A stretch of DNA of 64,000 nt from Roseivirga sp. (GTDB lineage: Bacteria > Bacteroidota > Bacteroidia > Cytophagales > Cyclobacteriaceae): positions 543,613 to 607,612 of the forward strand of contig JAAWWF010000001.1 of the NCBI GenBank assembly GCA_021404565.1, written 5' to 3'. Below, in pieces: positions 35,440 to 44,419 of this stretch (position 1 is the first letter of the stretch; each line of letters starts with the position of its first letter). The position numbers were made by a program, and so were the translations under genes. The notes beneath the pieces are model-generated. The model saw only the letters and a list, made by a program, of their open reading frames with translations, was not told where the DNA came from and did no database searches.

Positions 35440-36525
35440 ATGATCTACAAAATAGACGAAAAAGTCCTTTCTGATATATCTAAACATGGCCGTTTTCAAA
35501 TTGAATCAGATAAACTGAAACAGATCGAAAATGAATACTTCGTGTCTGAAAGTTCATTCAGAACCAAATTGGAGTCTCTTTTCATTGATGATCAATCCAT
35601 AGACTACTTAGTAAGTATCGCGGGTGTTAAACAATCGATAGAATTTGAAATAAAAACAACGGAGCTAAAAAAGCTCAATGATGAAGTAAAGAATGCACCC
35701 AGAACTAGAAAATTTGACCGTTGGATTAAAATAATTACTGCTATCGGGGGTGTGGGCTTAGGTGCAATCAGTGCCATTATTGCTTTTGATCAGCACCGTA
35801 ACTTTGATACCGAAAAACAAGGTAGAGACGCGGATAAATTAGTATTCGAAAAACAGCTTGACAGTCTCAAAAACATCAAAGCTTCAAGAACTGCCGAAGT
35901 AGAAAAACTCGATGAGACCATTGAGAACCTTAATCTTGAATTGAAACTGGAAGCTTTTCGGCTCGATTCGGTCAGGTTAACCCAGCAGGTTCAAATTTCA
36001 TCTTTAAACCTAACGAAGACAAATCTGCAGGGCCAAATTGATGAACAAAACAGAGCATTGACAGAAAAAGAAAAGAGGATTAGCAAAGCAGGAGCTACTA
36101 TTGATTCTCTGGAACTTCGTAAAGATTCCGTAATCCAATCTATTATCGATGTTCGCAACAGACTGCTTGAAGATGTTGGAAGACTGAGTCGTGAAGTCAA
36201 AAGGCTCAATAAAAATACCGATAGTCTTTTGGACAAAATTGGAATAGATATCACTTATGAAGTTGATAACACCAATAAAGTCACCAGAGATAAGAGACCT
36301 TTCTATCGTATTGGCATCAGTTGTGAGTTCCAAAATCTCACCAATGAGTTAATTGAGTCCATTACGTATTCATTCACCGATGGCCTTAAGAGTGTTAGAA
36401 TTGAAGACTGGTCTGTCCCTTATTACTTACGCGCTTACAAGTCATTTAATGTAACCGTAATAGTCTTACTCAAAGATGGAAGTACTATTTGGGAAATGCG
36501 GAAAATCCCAATTAATGGGAGTTAA
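35440..36525 (+). CDS. Membrane-anchored coiled-coil protein, unknown function
   Basis: A 361-residue protein. Residues 1-95 are cytoplasmic and helical, with no recognised fold. One transmembrane helix follows at about residues 100-122 (IITAIGGVGLGAISAIIAF). Next comes a long coiled coil (about 130-270) with clear heptads, such as ASRTAEVEKLDETIENLNLEL and KEKRISKAGATIDSLELRK. The C-terminal 90 residues (about 275-361) are strand-rich and contain two cysteine-free aromatic strands (SITYSFTDGLKSVRIEDW). The coding sequence is more A+T-rich than its neighbours. No family is recognised; a stalk or partner-scaffold role is a guess. Its upstream region (35318-35439) is AT-rich with no clear promoter. 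Confidence 0.62.
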   Translation: MIYKIDEKVLSDISKHGRFQIESDKLKQIENEYFVSESSFRTKLESLFIDDQSIDYLVSIAGVKQSIEFEIKTTELKKLNDEVKNAPRTRKFDRWIKIITAIGGVGLGAISAIIAFDQHRNFDTEKQGRDADKLVFEKQLDSLKNIKASRTAEVEKLDETIENLNLELKLEAFRLDSVRLTQQVQISSLNLTKTNLQGQIDEQNRALTEKEKRISKAGATIDSLELRKDSVIQSIIDVRNRLLEDVGRLSREVKRLNKNTDSLLDKIGIDITYEVDNTNKVTRDKRPFYRIGISCEFQNLTNELIESITYSFTDGLKSVRIEDWSVPYYLRAYKSFNVTVIVLLKDGSTIWEMRKIPINGS

Positions 36526-36708
36526 TCTTCCTAAAACTAGAGTTTTGACACTTTTTGGCTGGAATTAGTTGATGCAGCCTGCAGTACTAAAAGCAGCCCT
36601 TTCCACTTTTCTATCGTATTCAGGCTGAAGCCTGGAAATGAGCAGATAAGCAGTCGAACCTTATACCTGATTTGGTTGTTCCCATTTCAATCGTAGTGGA
36701 ATAAGTTG

Positions 36709-36716
36709 TACTTTTG
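36709..36716 (+). promoter_or_regulatory. -7 promoter box before folE (TACTTTTG)
   Basis: An exact TAnnTTTG match 60 bp before the folE start codon, so transcription should begin near 36722. No clear TTTG at the usual -33 spacing is seen. It would drive folE-cysS-dcd. Confidence 0.6.
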
Positions 36717-36776
36717 CCAAACTTTTCGAGCTACAGGCAGTAAAAGAAATTCAATACAAAAGAGCATTGCAACAGC

Positions 36777-37460
36777 ATGGATAAAGAGAGTGGTAATTTG
36801 TCGGAAGAGTTGTTAAAGGATTTAGACCTGATCGGGGATAATCACATCATGACCTCATTGGAAACCCCAATGAGAGAAGATGCATTTGAGCTTTCGGATG
36901 AGGAAAAAATCAAAACCATTGAGCATCACTTTGAAAAGATAATGTTGGCTTTAGGGCTGGACCTTACTGACGATAGCTTGAGAGGTACCCCCAGAAGGGT
37001 TGCCAAAATGTATATCAATGAGCTTTTCATGGGGCTTGACCCGAAGAATAAGCCCAAGATGAGCACCTTCGAAAACAAGTACAACTATACCGAGATGCTT
37101 GTGGAGAAGAACATCACCATCTATTCTAATTGCGAGCATCACTTTTTGCCCATAGTAGGTAAAGCGCATGTAGCTTATATACCTAATGGGAAGGTAATTG
37201 GCCTGTCTAAAATCAACAGAATAGTTGATTACTATTCGCGCAGGCCTCAGGTCCAGGAAAGACTGGCCCTGCAGATATTGAATGAGATAAAAACCACTTT
37301 AGGTACGGAAGATGTGGCTGTTTTTGTAGATGCTGAGCACATGTGTGTGAGCTCAAGAGGCGTCCAGGACCAGACTTCTTCTACCGTTACCATCGAGTAC
37401 AGTGGTAAATTCAAGGAGGAAGACACCAAAAGAGAATTCCTAACCTATATCAATGACTAG
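36777..37460 (+). CDS. folE: GTP cyclohydrolase I
   Basis: A 227-residue enzyme. An N-terminal extension of about 50 residues precedes the core. The motifs are EHHFLPIVGKAHVAYIP (zinc and catalytic His), NRIVDYYSRRPQVQERL (GTP-binding), and AEHMCVSSRGVQDQTS (zinc Cys-His and catalytic loop). It converts GTP to 7,8-dihydroneopterin triphosphate, the first step to folate and pterin cofactors. It precedes cysS by 5 bp, so they are in one operon with dcd. The zinc ligands are intact here, unlike in RibBA of this window. Confidence 0.97.
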   Translation: MDKESGNLSEELLKDLDLIGDNHIMTSLETPMREDAFELSDEEKIKTIEHHFEKIMLALGLDLTDDSLRGTPRRVAKMYINELFMGLDPKNKPKMSTFENKYNYTEMLVEKNITIYSNCEHHFLPIVGKAHVAYIPNGKVIGLSKINRIVDYYSRRPQVQERLALQILNEIKTTLGTEDVAVFVDAEHMCVSSRGVQDQTSSTVTIEYSGKFKEEDTKREFLTYIND

Positions 37461-37465
37461 CTTAA

Positions 37466-38977
37466 ATGAGCCTTTACGAGCAATACCCGCTTTCCGTTTA
37501 TAACTCACTTACCAAGAAAAAAGAAAAGTTCGTACCCATTACTCCCGGCCGCGTGGGCATGTATGTATGTGGACCTACCGTATACAGCGATGTACACCTG
37601 GGAAATGTGCGCACCTTTACCACCTTCGATGGTTTTTTCAGGTACTTCAGGTACATGGGCTACAAAGTGCGTTATGTACGAAACATTACGGATGTGGGCC
37701 ACCTGGTAGGCGATGCAGACGAAGGGGAGGATAAAATTGCGAAAAAGGCGCGACTGGATGCCCTGGAGCCTATGGAGGTAGTACAGAAATACACCAATGG
37801 CTTCCATGATGTGATGAAGATCTTCAATGCCTTGTCGCCATCGATTGAACCCACAGCTACCGGACATATTGTCGAGCAGATTGAAGCCATTAAGACCATC
37901 ATTGATAATGGTTATGCCTATGAGAAAGCTGGCTCGGTGTATTTTAATGTGCGCAAGTACAACGAAGACTTTAAATACGGTGAGCTTTCCGGCCGCAATG
38001 TCGATGATATGCTCTCCAATACCCGGGCATTGGCGGGGCAGGATCAAAAGAACGATCCACTGGACTTTGCCCTATGGAAAAAGGCAGAATCAGGTCACCT
38101 GATGCACTGGCCTTCTCCCTGGAGTGAAGGCTTTCCCGGCTGGCACCTTGAGTGCTCCGCCATGAGCACCAAGTACCTGGGGCAGACCTTCGATATTCAT
38201 GGTGGGGGTATGGATCTGAAATTCCCCCATCATGAAGCAGAAATTGCCCAAAACAAGGGCTGCAATCATGAAGGTGGAGCCAGATACTGGGTCCATGGCA
38301 ATATGCTGACCGTAAACGGCCGCAAGATGGCCAAAAGTGAAGGCAACGGGTTTACCCCGGAAGAGCTGATCACTGGCAATCACAAGCTACTGGAGCGAGG
38401 TTATAGTCCTATGACCGTGCGTTTCTTTATGCTGCAGAGTCACTATGCCAGCACACTGGATTTCAGCAATGCTGCCTTACAGGCTGCCGAAAAAGGAAAT
38501 AAAAAGCTGATGGCCAGCCTGGCGCTTATAGAAAAGCTAGCTGCACCGGGAACAGGCGCGGTGAACGCTGAGAAATCCGCTGAGCTCAAAACTTCGATAG
38601 AAGATGCCCTGCGCAACCTGAGCGATGACTTTAATACCGCTAAGGCACTGGCTTCACTTTTCGAGGTGGGTACCAAAATTAATACCTGGTATCAGAATCC
38701 TGCCGAACTGGCCGTGATTGATCCTGAGGTATTCGCCTTTGCGATACAGCACTTTAAAGGAATCATCAGCGAAGTATTAGGGCTGGTACCTGAAGATGCA
38801 GACAGCACCGACTCCTCTCTGCTCGATGGTACTCTGAATGTGCTGATAGAGCTGAGGAATCAGGCCAAGTTTTCAAAAAACTATGCTCTGTCTGATAAAA
38901 TCAGGGATGACTTGAAAAATATTGGCGTACAGCTCAAAGATGAAAAAGGAGGCGCCACCTCTTACACGATAGATTAA
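37466..38977 (+). CDS. cysS: Cysteinyl-tRNA synthetase
   Basis: A 503-residue class I aminoacyl-tRNA synthetase. It has the HIGH-type motif in [16 protein letters not shown], the zinc-binding cysteines (CGPTVY near residue 30, and the [12 protein letters not shown] region), and the KMSKS loop as [10 protein letters not shown]. The C-terminal anticodon-binding helices follow ([21 protein letters not shown]). It charges tRNA-Cys in the cytosol. It starts 5 bp after folE and ends 9 bp before dcd. Length is normal for the bacterial enzyme. Confidence 0.97.
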   Translation: MSLYEQYPLSVYNSLTKKKEKFVPITPGRVGMYVCGPTVYSDVHLGNVRTFTTFDGFFRYFRYMGYKVRYVRNITDVGHLVGDADEGEDKIAKKARLDALEPMEVVQKYTNGFHDVMKIFNALSPSIEPTATGHIVEQIEAIKTIIDNGYAYEKAGSVYFNVRKYNEDFKYGELSGRNVDDMLSNTRALAGQDQKNDPLDFALWKKAESGHLMHWPSPWSEGFPGWHLECSAMSTKYLGQTFDIHGGGMDLKFPHHEAEIAQNKGCNHEGGARYWVHGNMLTVNGRKMAKSEGNGFTPEELITGNHKLLERGYSPMTVRFFMLQSHYASTLDFSNAALQAAEKGNKKLMASLALIEKLAAPGTGAVNAEKSAELKTSIEDALRNLSDDFNTAKALASLFEVGTKINTWYQNPAELAVIDPEVFAFAIQHFKGIISEVLGLVPEDADSTDSSLLDGTLNVLIELRNQAKFSKNYALSDKIRDDLKNIGVQLKDEKGGATSYTID

Positions 38978-38986
38978 TTACAAGGC

Positions 38987-39505
38987 ATGATCCTTTCAGG
39001 GAAAGAAATCCAAAAAGAGATGGGAACGGGTATCAACATTGAACCCTTTAATAAAGCCCAACTCAACCCTAACAGCTACAACCTGCGGCTACACGAAGAC
39101 TTGTTGGTGTATGACAATAAGGAGCTGGACATGAAAAAACCCAACCCCACCTCCCCGCTCACCATTCCGGAAGAGGGTTTGTTGCTTGAAACGGGTAAGC
39201 TGTACCTGGGACGTACCATTGAGCATACAGAAACCTCCAAGTATGTACCCATGCTGGAAGGCCGTTCTTCCATAGGAAGGCTGGGCCTCTTCATTCACGT
39301 AACGGCTGGTTTTGGCGATGTGGGTTTCAATGGTTTCTGGACCTTAGAAATTTTCTGCATTCAACCCATTCGCATTTATGCAGGAGTGGAAATCTGCCAG
39401 ATCTTCTATCACTCTATTGAAGGTGCTTACGATACCTACAAGGAAGGAAAATATCAGAATAATCAAGGTATTCAGGCCAGTATGCTATATAAGGATTTTA
39501 AGTAA
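38987..39505 (+). CDS. dcd: dCTP deaminase
   Basis: A 172-residue homotrimeric-type dCTP deaminase/dUTPase-fold protein. It starts MILSGKEIQKEMGTG; the NPNSYNLRLHEDL segment supplies the first nucleotide contacts, EGRSSIGRLGLFIHVTAGFGD the catalytic motif, and FWTLEIFCIQPIRIYAGVEICQIFY the rest of the barrel (given here in part). It deaminates dCTP to dUTP for thymidylate synthesis. It is third in the folE-cysS-dcd run, 9 bp after cysS. Length and motifs are normal; whether it also hydrolyses dUTP is not decided by the sequence. Confidence 0.93.
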   Translation: MILSGKEIQKEMGTGINIEPFNKAQLNPNSYNLRLHEDLLVYDNKELDMKKPNPTSPLTIPEEGLLLETGKLYLGRTIEHTETSKYVPMLEGRSSIGRLGLFIHVTAGFGDVGFNGFWTLEIFCIQPIRIYAGVEICQIFYHSIEGAYDTYKEGKYQNNQGIQASMLYKDFK

Positions 39506-39549
39506 AGCAGCAATTGACCACGGATTTCATAGAAGAGAAGAAACCGTCC

Positions 39550-39969
39550 ATGCGTAAAGCAAGATGGATTCTGATTAAGTATGTTATGATCCTGGTTTTG
39601 CTCACTACTATAGTCACCTTTCTACTTACCCTTGACCATGAGTCTAACCCGGGGCGTAGGGTGACAAACTTCTATGTATTACCCATGTCAACAGTAGAAT
39701 TTGGCTTGTTAATTCTCTGTGCAAGTCTCGGATCGATTTTGTTAGCTTCAAAGCTTACTTCTGAAATTGCCAGAAGAAAGAATCCCGGTGCTCCTGGAGC
39801 AGTTCACTTTGTGCTTGTCTGGTCAATTCCAATGCTGCTGATAACCCAGGCATGGAACCTGAGTACTGACGGCCTGTTCCTGTCCCGGATATTAGTAGCT
39901 CTGCCAATAGCGGTATTTATTGGCTGGCTTGCGGGGAAAGCCGTTAACAAAAAAGTGATCAACACCTGA
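39550..39969 (+). CDS. Small integral membrane protein, unknown function
   Basis: A 139-residue product from the ATG at 39550; a TTG at 39514 would add 12 residues. About four transmembrane helices are predicted: YVMILVLLTTIVTFLLTL, FGLLILCASLGSILLA, FVLVWSIPMLLITQAW and ILVALPIAVFIGWLAG. No family or conserved motif is recognised. It follows dcd by 45 bp and precedes yidD by 67 bp, so it may share their transcript. The hydrophobic pattern and clean frame support coding status. No function is proposed. Confidence 0.55.
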   Translation: MRKARWILIKYVMILVLLTTIVTFLLTLDHESNPGRRVTNFYVLPMSTVEFGLLILCASLGSILLASKLTSEIARRKNPGAPGAVHFVLVWSIPMLLITQAWNLSTDGLFLSRILVALPIAVFIGWLAGKAVNKKVINT

Positions 39970-40036
39970 ATCAGAGTTTCGTTTATCTCATTCCTAAGTT
40001 GTGAATAGAAACTTAAGCCGGTAAATTGACCAACAC

Positions 40037-40276
40037 TTGAAAAAAGCGCTCAAAGCCATATTCATCTTCCCCATTCGTGTATATCAGTACACTATTTCTC
40101 CCCTTCTAGGGCAAAACTGCAGACACTCTCCTACCTGTTCTGCCTATACCGTTGAGGCAATCCAGGAATGGGGACCTCTAAAGGGCATCTGGCTGGGTAT
40201 GAAAAGAATATCAAAATGCCACCCCTGGGGAACACATGGCTATGACCCGGTGCCGAAAAAACAGCATAAACATTAG
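40037..40276 (+). CDS. yidD: Membrane protein insertion efficiency factor
   Basis: A 79-residue YidD. The start is a TTG at 40037 because the conserved N-terminal segment [28 protein letters not shown] begins just after it with no ATG. The three cysteines of the family are present ([11 protein letters not shown] and [10 protein letters not shown]), along with the [12 protein letters not shown] helix. YidD helps the YidC insertase at the inner membrane. It is a small, usually chromosomally linked gene; here it lies downstream of the folE-cysS-dcd run. Confidence 0.93.
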   Translation: MKKALKAIFIFPIRVYQYTISPLLGQNCRHSPTCSAYTVEAIQEWGPLKGIWLGMKRISKCHPWGTHGYDPVPKKQHKH

Positions 40277-40363
40277 ACCTTAGTTAGTAGATAATAGATT
40301 TAAGAATATAGACAATAGACATCCGATTCTACTGTTTTAGTTTGACAAACCCTAAACCTCCTC

Positions 40364-41317
40364 ATGCTCACCAGACACTTTCAATTCTTCAAAATTTCTG
40401 CTTTAACATTACTGCTTTTGATCATTAGTCTTCAAGCGCAGGCCCAGAAAAAAGTATGTATTACCATTGATGATCTTCCCGTAGTCGGGTATGGGTTTAA
40501 CAAGCCAGAGGAATGGAAGTCAGTCACGCAAAAACTAATTACTCATTTCAAAGAGGAGGGAATTCCGGCTATCGGCTATGTGAATGAACACAAGCTCTAT
40601 ACCAACGGACAGCTAAATCAGGAGCGACTGGCCATTCTGGAGCTGTGGTTATCCAATGGCTATGAACTCGGTAACCACACTTACGACCACATGGACTACC
40701 ATAAGTCCAGCTTTGAGGACTTCACGGCCAATATCATCGATGGGGAGAAAATCACCCGTCCTCTTATGGAGAAATACCAAAAGAGCCTTCAATACTTCAG
40801 ACATCCCTTTCTCAGAGCAGGCAACACACAGCAAACTTCAGAGGCCCTGGAAGGGTTTCTTAAAGATGCCGGCTACACTCCTGCTCCGGTAACACTGGAC
40901 AGTGATGACTATCTTTTTGCCAAAGCCTATGCCGGTGCTTTTAGAAAAGGCGAAAAAGACCTGATGAAAAAGATTGGTGACGAGTACATCTCACATACGG
41001 AGAACAAGCTGCAGTTTTACGAAAAGCTCACAGAAAAAGTTTTCGGAAGACAAATTGCTCAAACCTATCTCTGCCATGCTAATATGCTCAATGCCGACTA
41101 CCTGGACGAGCTTGCTGAGATGTTTAAAAGAAATGGTTATGAATTCGTTTCTCAAACTGATGTATTGAAAGATAAAGCCTATCAGGAACCTGTAACCAAA
41201 TTTGGCAACTGGGGCGTATCATGGCTTTACCGCTGGGCATTGAGCCGGGATAAGGGCAAAGCACTTTTCAAGGTAGATATAGAGGTACCAGCCTACATAC
41301 AAGAACTGGCAAAATAA
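40364..41317 (+). CDS. Secreted polysaccharide deacetylase (NodB-type)
   Basis: A 317-residue exported protein with a signal peptide (LTLLLLIISLQAQAQ). The NodB domain starts VCITIDDLPVVGYG, giving the catalytic Asp, with the metal-binding His pair in GNHTYDHMDYHKS and an FRHPFLRAG motif. It removes N- or O-acetyl groups from a surface or environmental polysaccharide, with a divalent metal. The exact substrate is not predictable. A TTAGTTTG box (40337-40344), one base from the -7 consensus, lies just upstream. The gene looks monocistronic. Confidence 0.87.
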   Translation: MLTRHFQFFKISALTLLLLIISLQAQAQKKVCITIDDLPVVGYGFNKPEEWKSVTQKLITHFKEEGIPAIGYVNEHKLYTNGQLNQERLAILELWLSNGYELGNHTYDHMDYHKSSFEDFTANIIDGEKITRPLMEKYQKSLQYFRHPFLRAGNTQQTSEALEGFLKDAGYTPAPVTLDSDDYLFAKAYAGAFRKGEKDLMKKIGDEYISHTENKLQFYEKLTEKVFGRQIAQTYLCHANMLNADYLDELAEMFKRNGYEFVSQTDVLKDKAYQEPVTKFGNWGVSWLYRWALSRDKGKALFKVDIEVPAYIQELAK

Positions 41318-41389
41318 TGGTTTGAGAGTTTTCATAAAAAAGAGAGCGTTGACAAAACTTCTTAACTTGCTCTCAACCTCTTTGACCTT

Positions 41390-42187
41390 ATGAAATGCCT
41401 GTCTATACTTCTTCTCTCCTGCCTGTCTATATTGGCTTACGGCCAGGATAAAATCCAATACTTTAAGTCCTTCGACAAAACGAAAATCGCTTATACAGAC
41501 GAGGGAAAAGGTGAGCCGGTAGTTTTAATTCATGGCTTTATCTCCAGCGGCAGTTCCTGGAATAATACGGTGCTCAAACAGGCATTACTGGACCAGGGTT
41601 ATCGGGTGATCGTGCCAGACCTCCGGGGCAACGGCAAATCCGACAAGCCACAAAAAGCTCGTGCTTATGCCAAAGATGCTGAAGTGAAGGACTTGAATAG
41701 ACTGGCAGATCATCTGAAACTTAAATCCTATACGGCCATTGGCTACTCCAGAGGCTCTATCGTGCTGGCCAAACTGCTGACGAAAGACAAGAGAATAGGT
41801 AAAGCAGTACTTGGAGGTATGGGGCTTGATTTCACCAACCCTGACTGGCCCAGGAGGATACAATTTGCCGATGCTTTCAGTGGCCGTGCTGCGCTCACCA
41901 CTGAAACGGAAGGGGCAGTCAATTACGCCAAATCAGTAGGGGCCGACATCAAGGTTCTGGGATATCTACAGGACCATCAGCCTGTTACCGCTGTCAAAGA
42001 TCTTAAAAAGGTGGAAACCCACATCCTGGTCATTGCCGGAGGCGATGATCATGACAATGGAAGCCCACTGGAACTAAAAGAGGCATTACCTAATAGTGAA
42101 TTAAATATTATTCCCGGAGATCATAATAACACCTGGAAAGGACAGGTTTTCTCAGATTCTATCGTAGATTTCCTCAACCGCAAATAG
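41390..42187 (+). CDS. Secreted alpha/beta hydrolase
   Basis: A 265-residue exported protein with a signal peptide (ILLLSCLSILAYGQ). It has the alpha/beta-hydrolase core: VVLIHGFISSGSSWNN (oxyanion region), DLRGNGKSDKP, the nucleophile elbow GYSRGSIVLAK, and the C-terminal His in PGDHNNTW. A charge-relay Asp lies near GGDDHDNG. Substrates could be small esters, amides or epoxides; none is predictable. It follows the deacetylase gene by 72 bp on the same strand but shows no clear functional link. Confidence 0.82.
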   Translation: MKCLSILLLSCLSILAYGQDKIQYFKSFDKTKIAYTDEGKGEPVVLIHGFISSGSSWNNTVLKQALLDQGYRVIVPDLRGNGKSDKPQKARAYAKDAEVKDLNRLADHLKLKSYTAIGYSRGSIVLAKLLTKDKRIGKAVLGGMGLDFTNPDWPRRIQFADAFSGRAALTTETEGAVNYAKSVGADIKVLGYLQDHQPVTAVKDLKKVETHILVIAGGDDHDNGSPLELKEALPNSELNIIPGDHNNTWKGQVFSDSIVDFLNRK

Positions 42188-42230
42188 ATCATTTGCGTTT
42201 TCTCAAAACACCTGAACTCAAAATCCTCAC

Positions 42231-42653
42231 ATGCAACAACGACTTACCATTATCGGCCTTGGGGTCAACGACCTTGAAGTAGCCAACGACTTTTACGAAA
42301 ACATCTTCGGATGGACAAAACTCCCCTCCAGCAATGAAGGCATCACCTTTATGCAGTTAAATGGCATCCTGCTTTCACTCTACCCAAAAGACAAACTGGC
42401 AGAAGATGCCGGAGTGTCTCCTGAAGGCACGGGTTTCAAAGCTTTCAGTCTGGCCTATAATACAAGGACCAAAGAAGAAGTAGATGAGGTTTTCGTTGGC
42501 CTGACTCAGAAGGGAGTGAAGATCGTAAAGCAACCTGAAGAGGTGTTTTGGGGCGGTTATAGCGGCTATATAGCCGACCCTGATGACAATCTATGGGAAA
42601 TCGCTTTTAATCCATTTCTACCTTTGGATGAGGTCGGGAACGCTCAGCCTTAG
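42231..42653 (+). CDS. VOC-family (glyoxalase/bleomycin-resistance fold) protein
   Basis: A 140-residue protein with the paired beta-alpha-beta-beta-beta modules of the VOC superfamily: QRLTIIGLGVNDLEVANDFYENIFGW at the start (shown by its motif) and GYSGYIADPDDNLWEIAFNP at the end, where the Glu is a candidate metal ligand. The first metal His of glyoxalase I is replaced in the N-terminal strand (LTIIGL), which is common in this subfamily. Its substrate is unknown; roles range from antibiotic resistance to isomerase-like enzymes. It follows the hydrolase gene by 43 bp. Confidence 0.82.
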   Translation: MQQRLTIIGLGVNDLEVANDFYENIFGWTKLPSSNEGITFMQLNGILLSLYPKDKLAEDAGVSPEGTGFKAFSLAYNTRTKEEVDEVFVGLTQKGVKIVKQPEEVFWGGYSGYIADPDDNLWEIAFNPFLPLDEVGNAQP

Positions 42654-42656
42654 GCA

Positions 42657-43193
42657 TTACGCCAAGACTTCAGTTGGTTGCCAAAATGGAAAGTAAGGAT
42701 CAGGGTTGGGACCAACTTCTACCAATAATAAAAGAGTAATAGCTCCACAAAGGCTGGCAACTGACGTCACGCCATAAACCACCCGAAAACGGGTATTCGG
42801 CTCTTTGAATTCTTTCAACAGTCCAAAGTAGATTGAACCGACCGTAACGACCAAAAAGGATGATATATAAAATATGAGGCCCTCTTGGTTTGTAAAACCT
42901 ATATATCTGAAGAAATCATCATCTATTAAAAGATTCCTGACTATTCCCCAAATGACCAGGAGATTTATGATTACCAAGCCTCCGCTAAATCCCTTGATTT
43001 TTGATTTAATAATGTAAATCATCAAAATCACATAAATAATCACGAGCGAACTCACCGGTGAAGTAGCCCAGGCTCTGAGTAATCTTGGACTGGTTAAAAA
43101 AAATTCCAGCATCATATGATTACTTAACGTAGCATCAGGCACCATGGATACAAGTATCACCTTCTCAAGCCGCATCTCGTTGAGGGGCATCAT
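42657..43193 (-). CDS. Four-helix membrane protein, unknown function
   Basis: A 178-residue product with about four transmembrane helices (SLVIIYVILMIYIIK, GLVIINLLVIWGIVR, LIFYISSFLVVTVGSIYFGLL and ASLCGAITLLLLVEV). The start is uncertain: several Met codons lie in the first 30 residues, and MLEFFLTSPRLLR at about residue 28 is a plausible alternative. No family is recognised. Its 3' end is 3 bp from that of the convergent VOC gene. The 195-bp gap on its 5' side holds nothing recognisable. Confidence 0.5.
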   Translation of the reverse strand: MMPLNEMRLEKVILVSMVPDATLSNHMMLEFFLTSPRLLRAWATSPVSSLVIIYVILMIYIIKSKIKGFSGGLVIINLLVIWGIVRNLLIDDDFFRYIGFTNQEGLIFYISSFLVVTVGSIYFGLLKEFKEPNTRFRVVYGVTSVASLCGAITLLLLVEVGPNPDPYFPFWQPTEVLA

Positions 43194-43388
43194 CCTCCCT
43201 TACTGCCTGCCGATGGATGATGAGATGGAAATTAGAAGCATAACAGACTGAATTGTCATAGTGAGGGAATACGGTGTGAATGAATCAAGGTTCAATAACA
43301 TATTCAAAGTGAGCTCCTGGCAAATGAATCATAAACCCAATAGAAATCGTATTTTAGGGTGTCATTCATTAACTAAATCACCAAAGCT

Positions 43389-44354
43389 ATGCTCAGGGTA
43401 AAACTTATTTTAATCTGCCTTTTTATTGCAGTGGGTTTGTCTGCACAACACAAAGTGACTGTAGATATTAAAGCGCTGGATGTTTCAGGCTTTGAACCTG
43501 AAAACGTACTTCTGGGCTTTGATCGCAGTATAAAACCATTGCCTGCAGAAGAACGCACCATGCAAATTGAAGTGAAAAATCTCCCCACCTTAATAACCTT
43601 GGAGTACTTTAAGAAAAAGAAATTCATCACCCATAAAACATTTTGGTTAGAAGGAAACAGCCTCACCATCTCAGGTTCAATGGCCAATAAAACAGTTGTT
43701 GGTGACGAGAATCACCCACTCCAAAAAATGGCTAACCTTATTGAGTCAAACAAAAAGCCCAACCCTGAAAAAGAGCCGGAATATACCTATTCTCTGCCCT
43801 TCCTGGTTTATCTCAATTTTCACAAGACTTTCCGAGGGAATAAAGAGCTTGAAAAAATCATTTCTTTAGCTCCCGAAAAGGTTATGGACTTCTGGGCCTA
43901 TAAAGAAATAGTAGCTTTTATGGATAATCAAAATGCTGTAGGCTATGATCGTTCAACCAAAACCTTCACTTATCTCACAGCTACCAACAAGGAAAAAGAA
44001 GAAACAGCAATAAAACTAACCGGAAAGCCTATACTTATCGATTTTTCGTCAAGCTCTTGTCGTCCATGCATTCAGGACATTCCAAAAATGGTGGAGATCA
44101 ACAAAACCTACGGTGATAAGTTAGACATGCTCACCCTGTGGGATGATAAGAAATATGAAACATGGACAAAGGTATCAGCCAAATACAAGAAGCTGATTAC
44201 CTGGAATAGTCTGTGGGATGAAAAAGGTGCCATTTTCCAAAAGTTTGACATCCGGGTCTTCCCTAATTACCATCTCTATGGGGCAGATGGTAAGCTGATC
44301 AAGAAATGGAACAGACCTCCGAAAAATCTGGATAAGTACCTTTCTAAAGACTGA
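43389..44354 (+). CDS. Secreted thioredoxin-fold protein (CRPC motif)
   Basis: A 321-residue exported protein with a signal peptide (LILICLFIAVGLSAQ). The N-terminal two-thirds resemble the DUF4369-like beta-rich domain of Bacteroidota thiol proteins. The C-terminal thioredoxin domain has the redox motif CRPC in LIDFSSSSCRPCIQDIP and the cis-Pro region RVFPNYHLYG. It probably works on disulfides in the periplasm. The ahead-of-motif serine run (SSSSC) replaces the usual WASWC, so the first position lacks the conserved Trp. No operon partner is visible. Confidence 0.83.
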   Translation: MLRVKLILICLFIAVGLSAQHKVTVDIKALDVSGFEPENVLLGFDRSIKPLPAEERTMQIEVKNLPTLITLEYFKKKKFITHKTFWLEGNSLTISGSMANKTVVGDENHPLQKMANLIESNKKPNPEKEPEYTYSLPFLVYLNFHKTFRGNKELEKIISLAPEKVMDFWAYKEIVAFMDNQNAVGYDRSTKTFTYLTATNKEKEETAIKLTGKPILIDFSSSSCRPCIQDIPKMVEINKTYGDKLDMLTLWDDKKYETWTKVSAKYKKLITWNSLWDEKGAIFQKFDIRVFPNYHLYGADGKLIKKWNRPPKNLDKYLSKD

Positions 44355-44419
44355 GTTGTTTCTTCCAGTCTGCTTTCTACACCTGATCAACGGGGAATGT
44401 TCAATGCCTCTTCAGGAGA

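Noticed and set aside
40264-40323. Repeated TAGATAATAGA-like bases after yidD as a tandem repeat
   Set aside because: The pattern (TTAGTAGATAATAGATTTAA) is short, imperfect and AT-rich; no unit repeats more than about twice.
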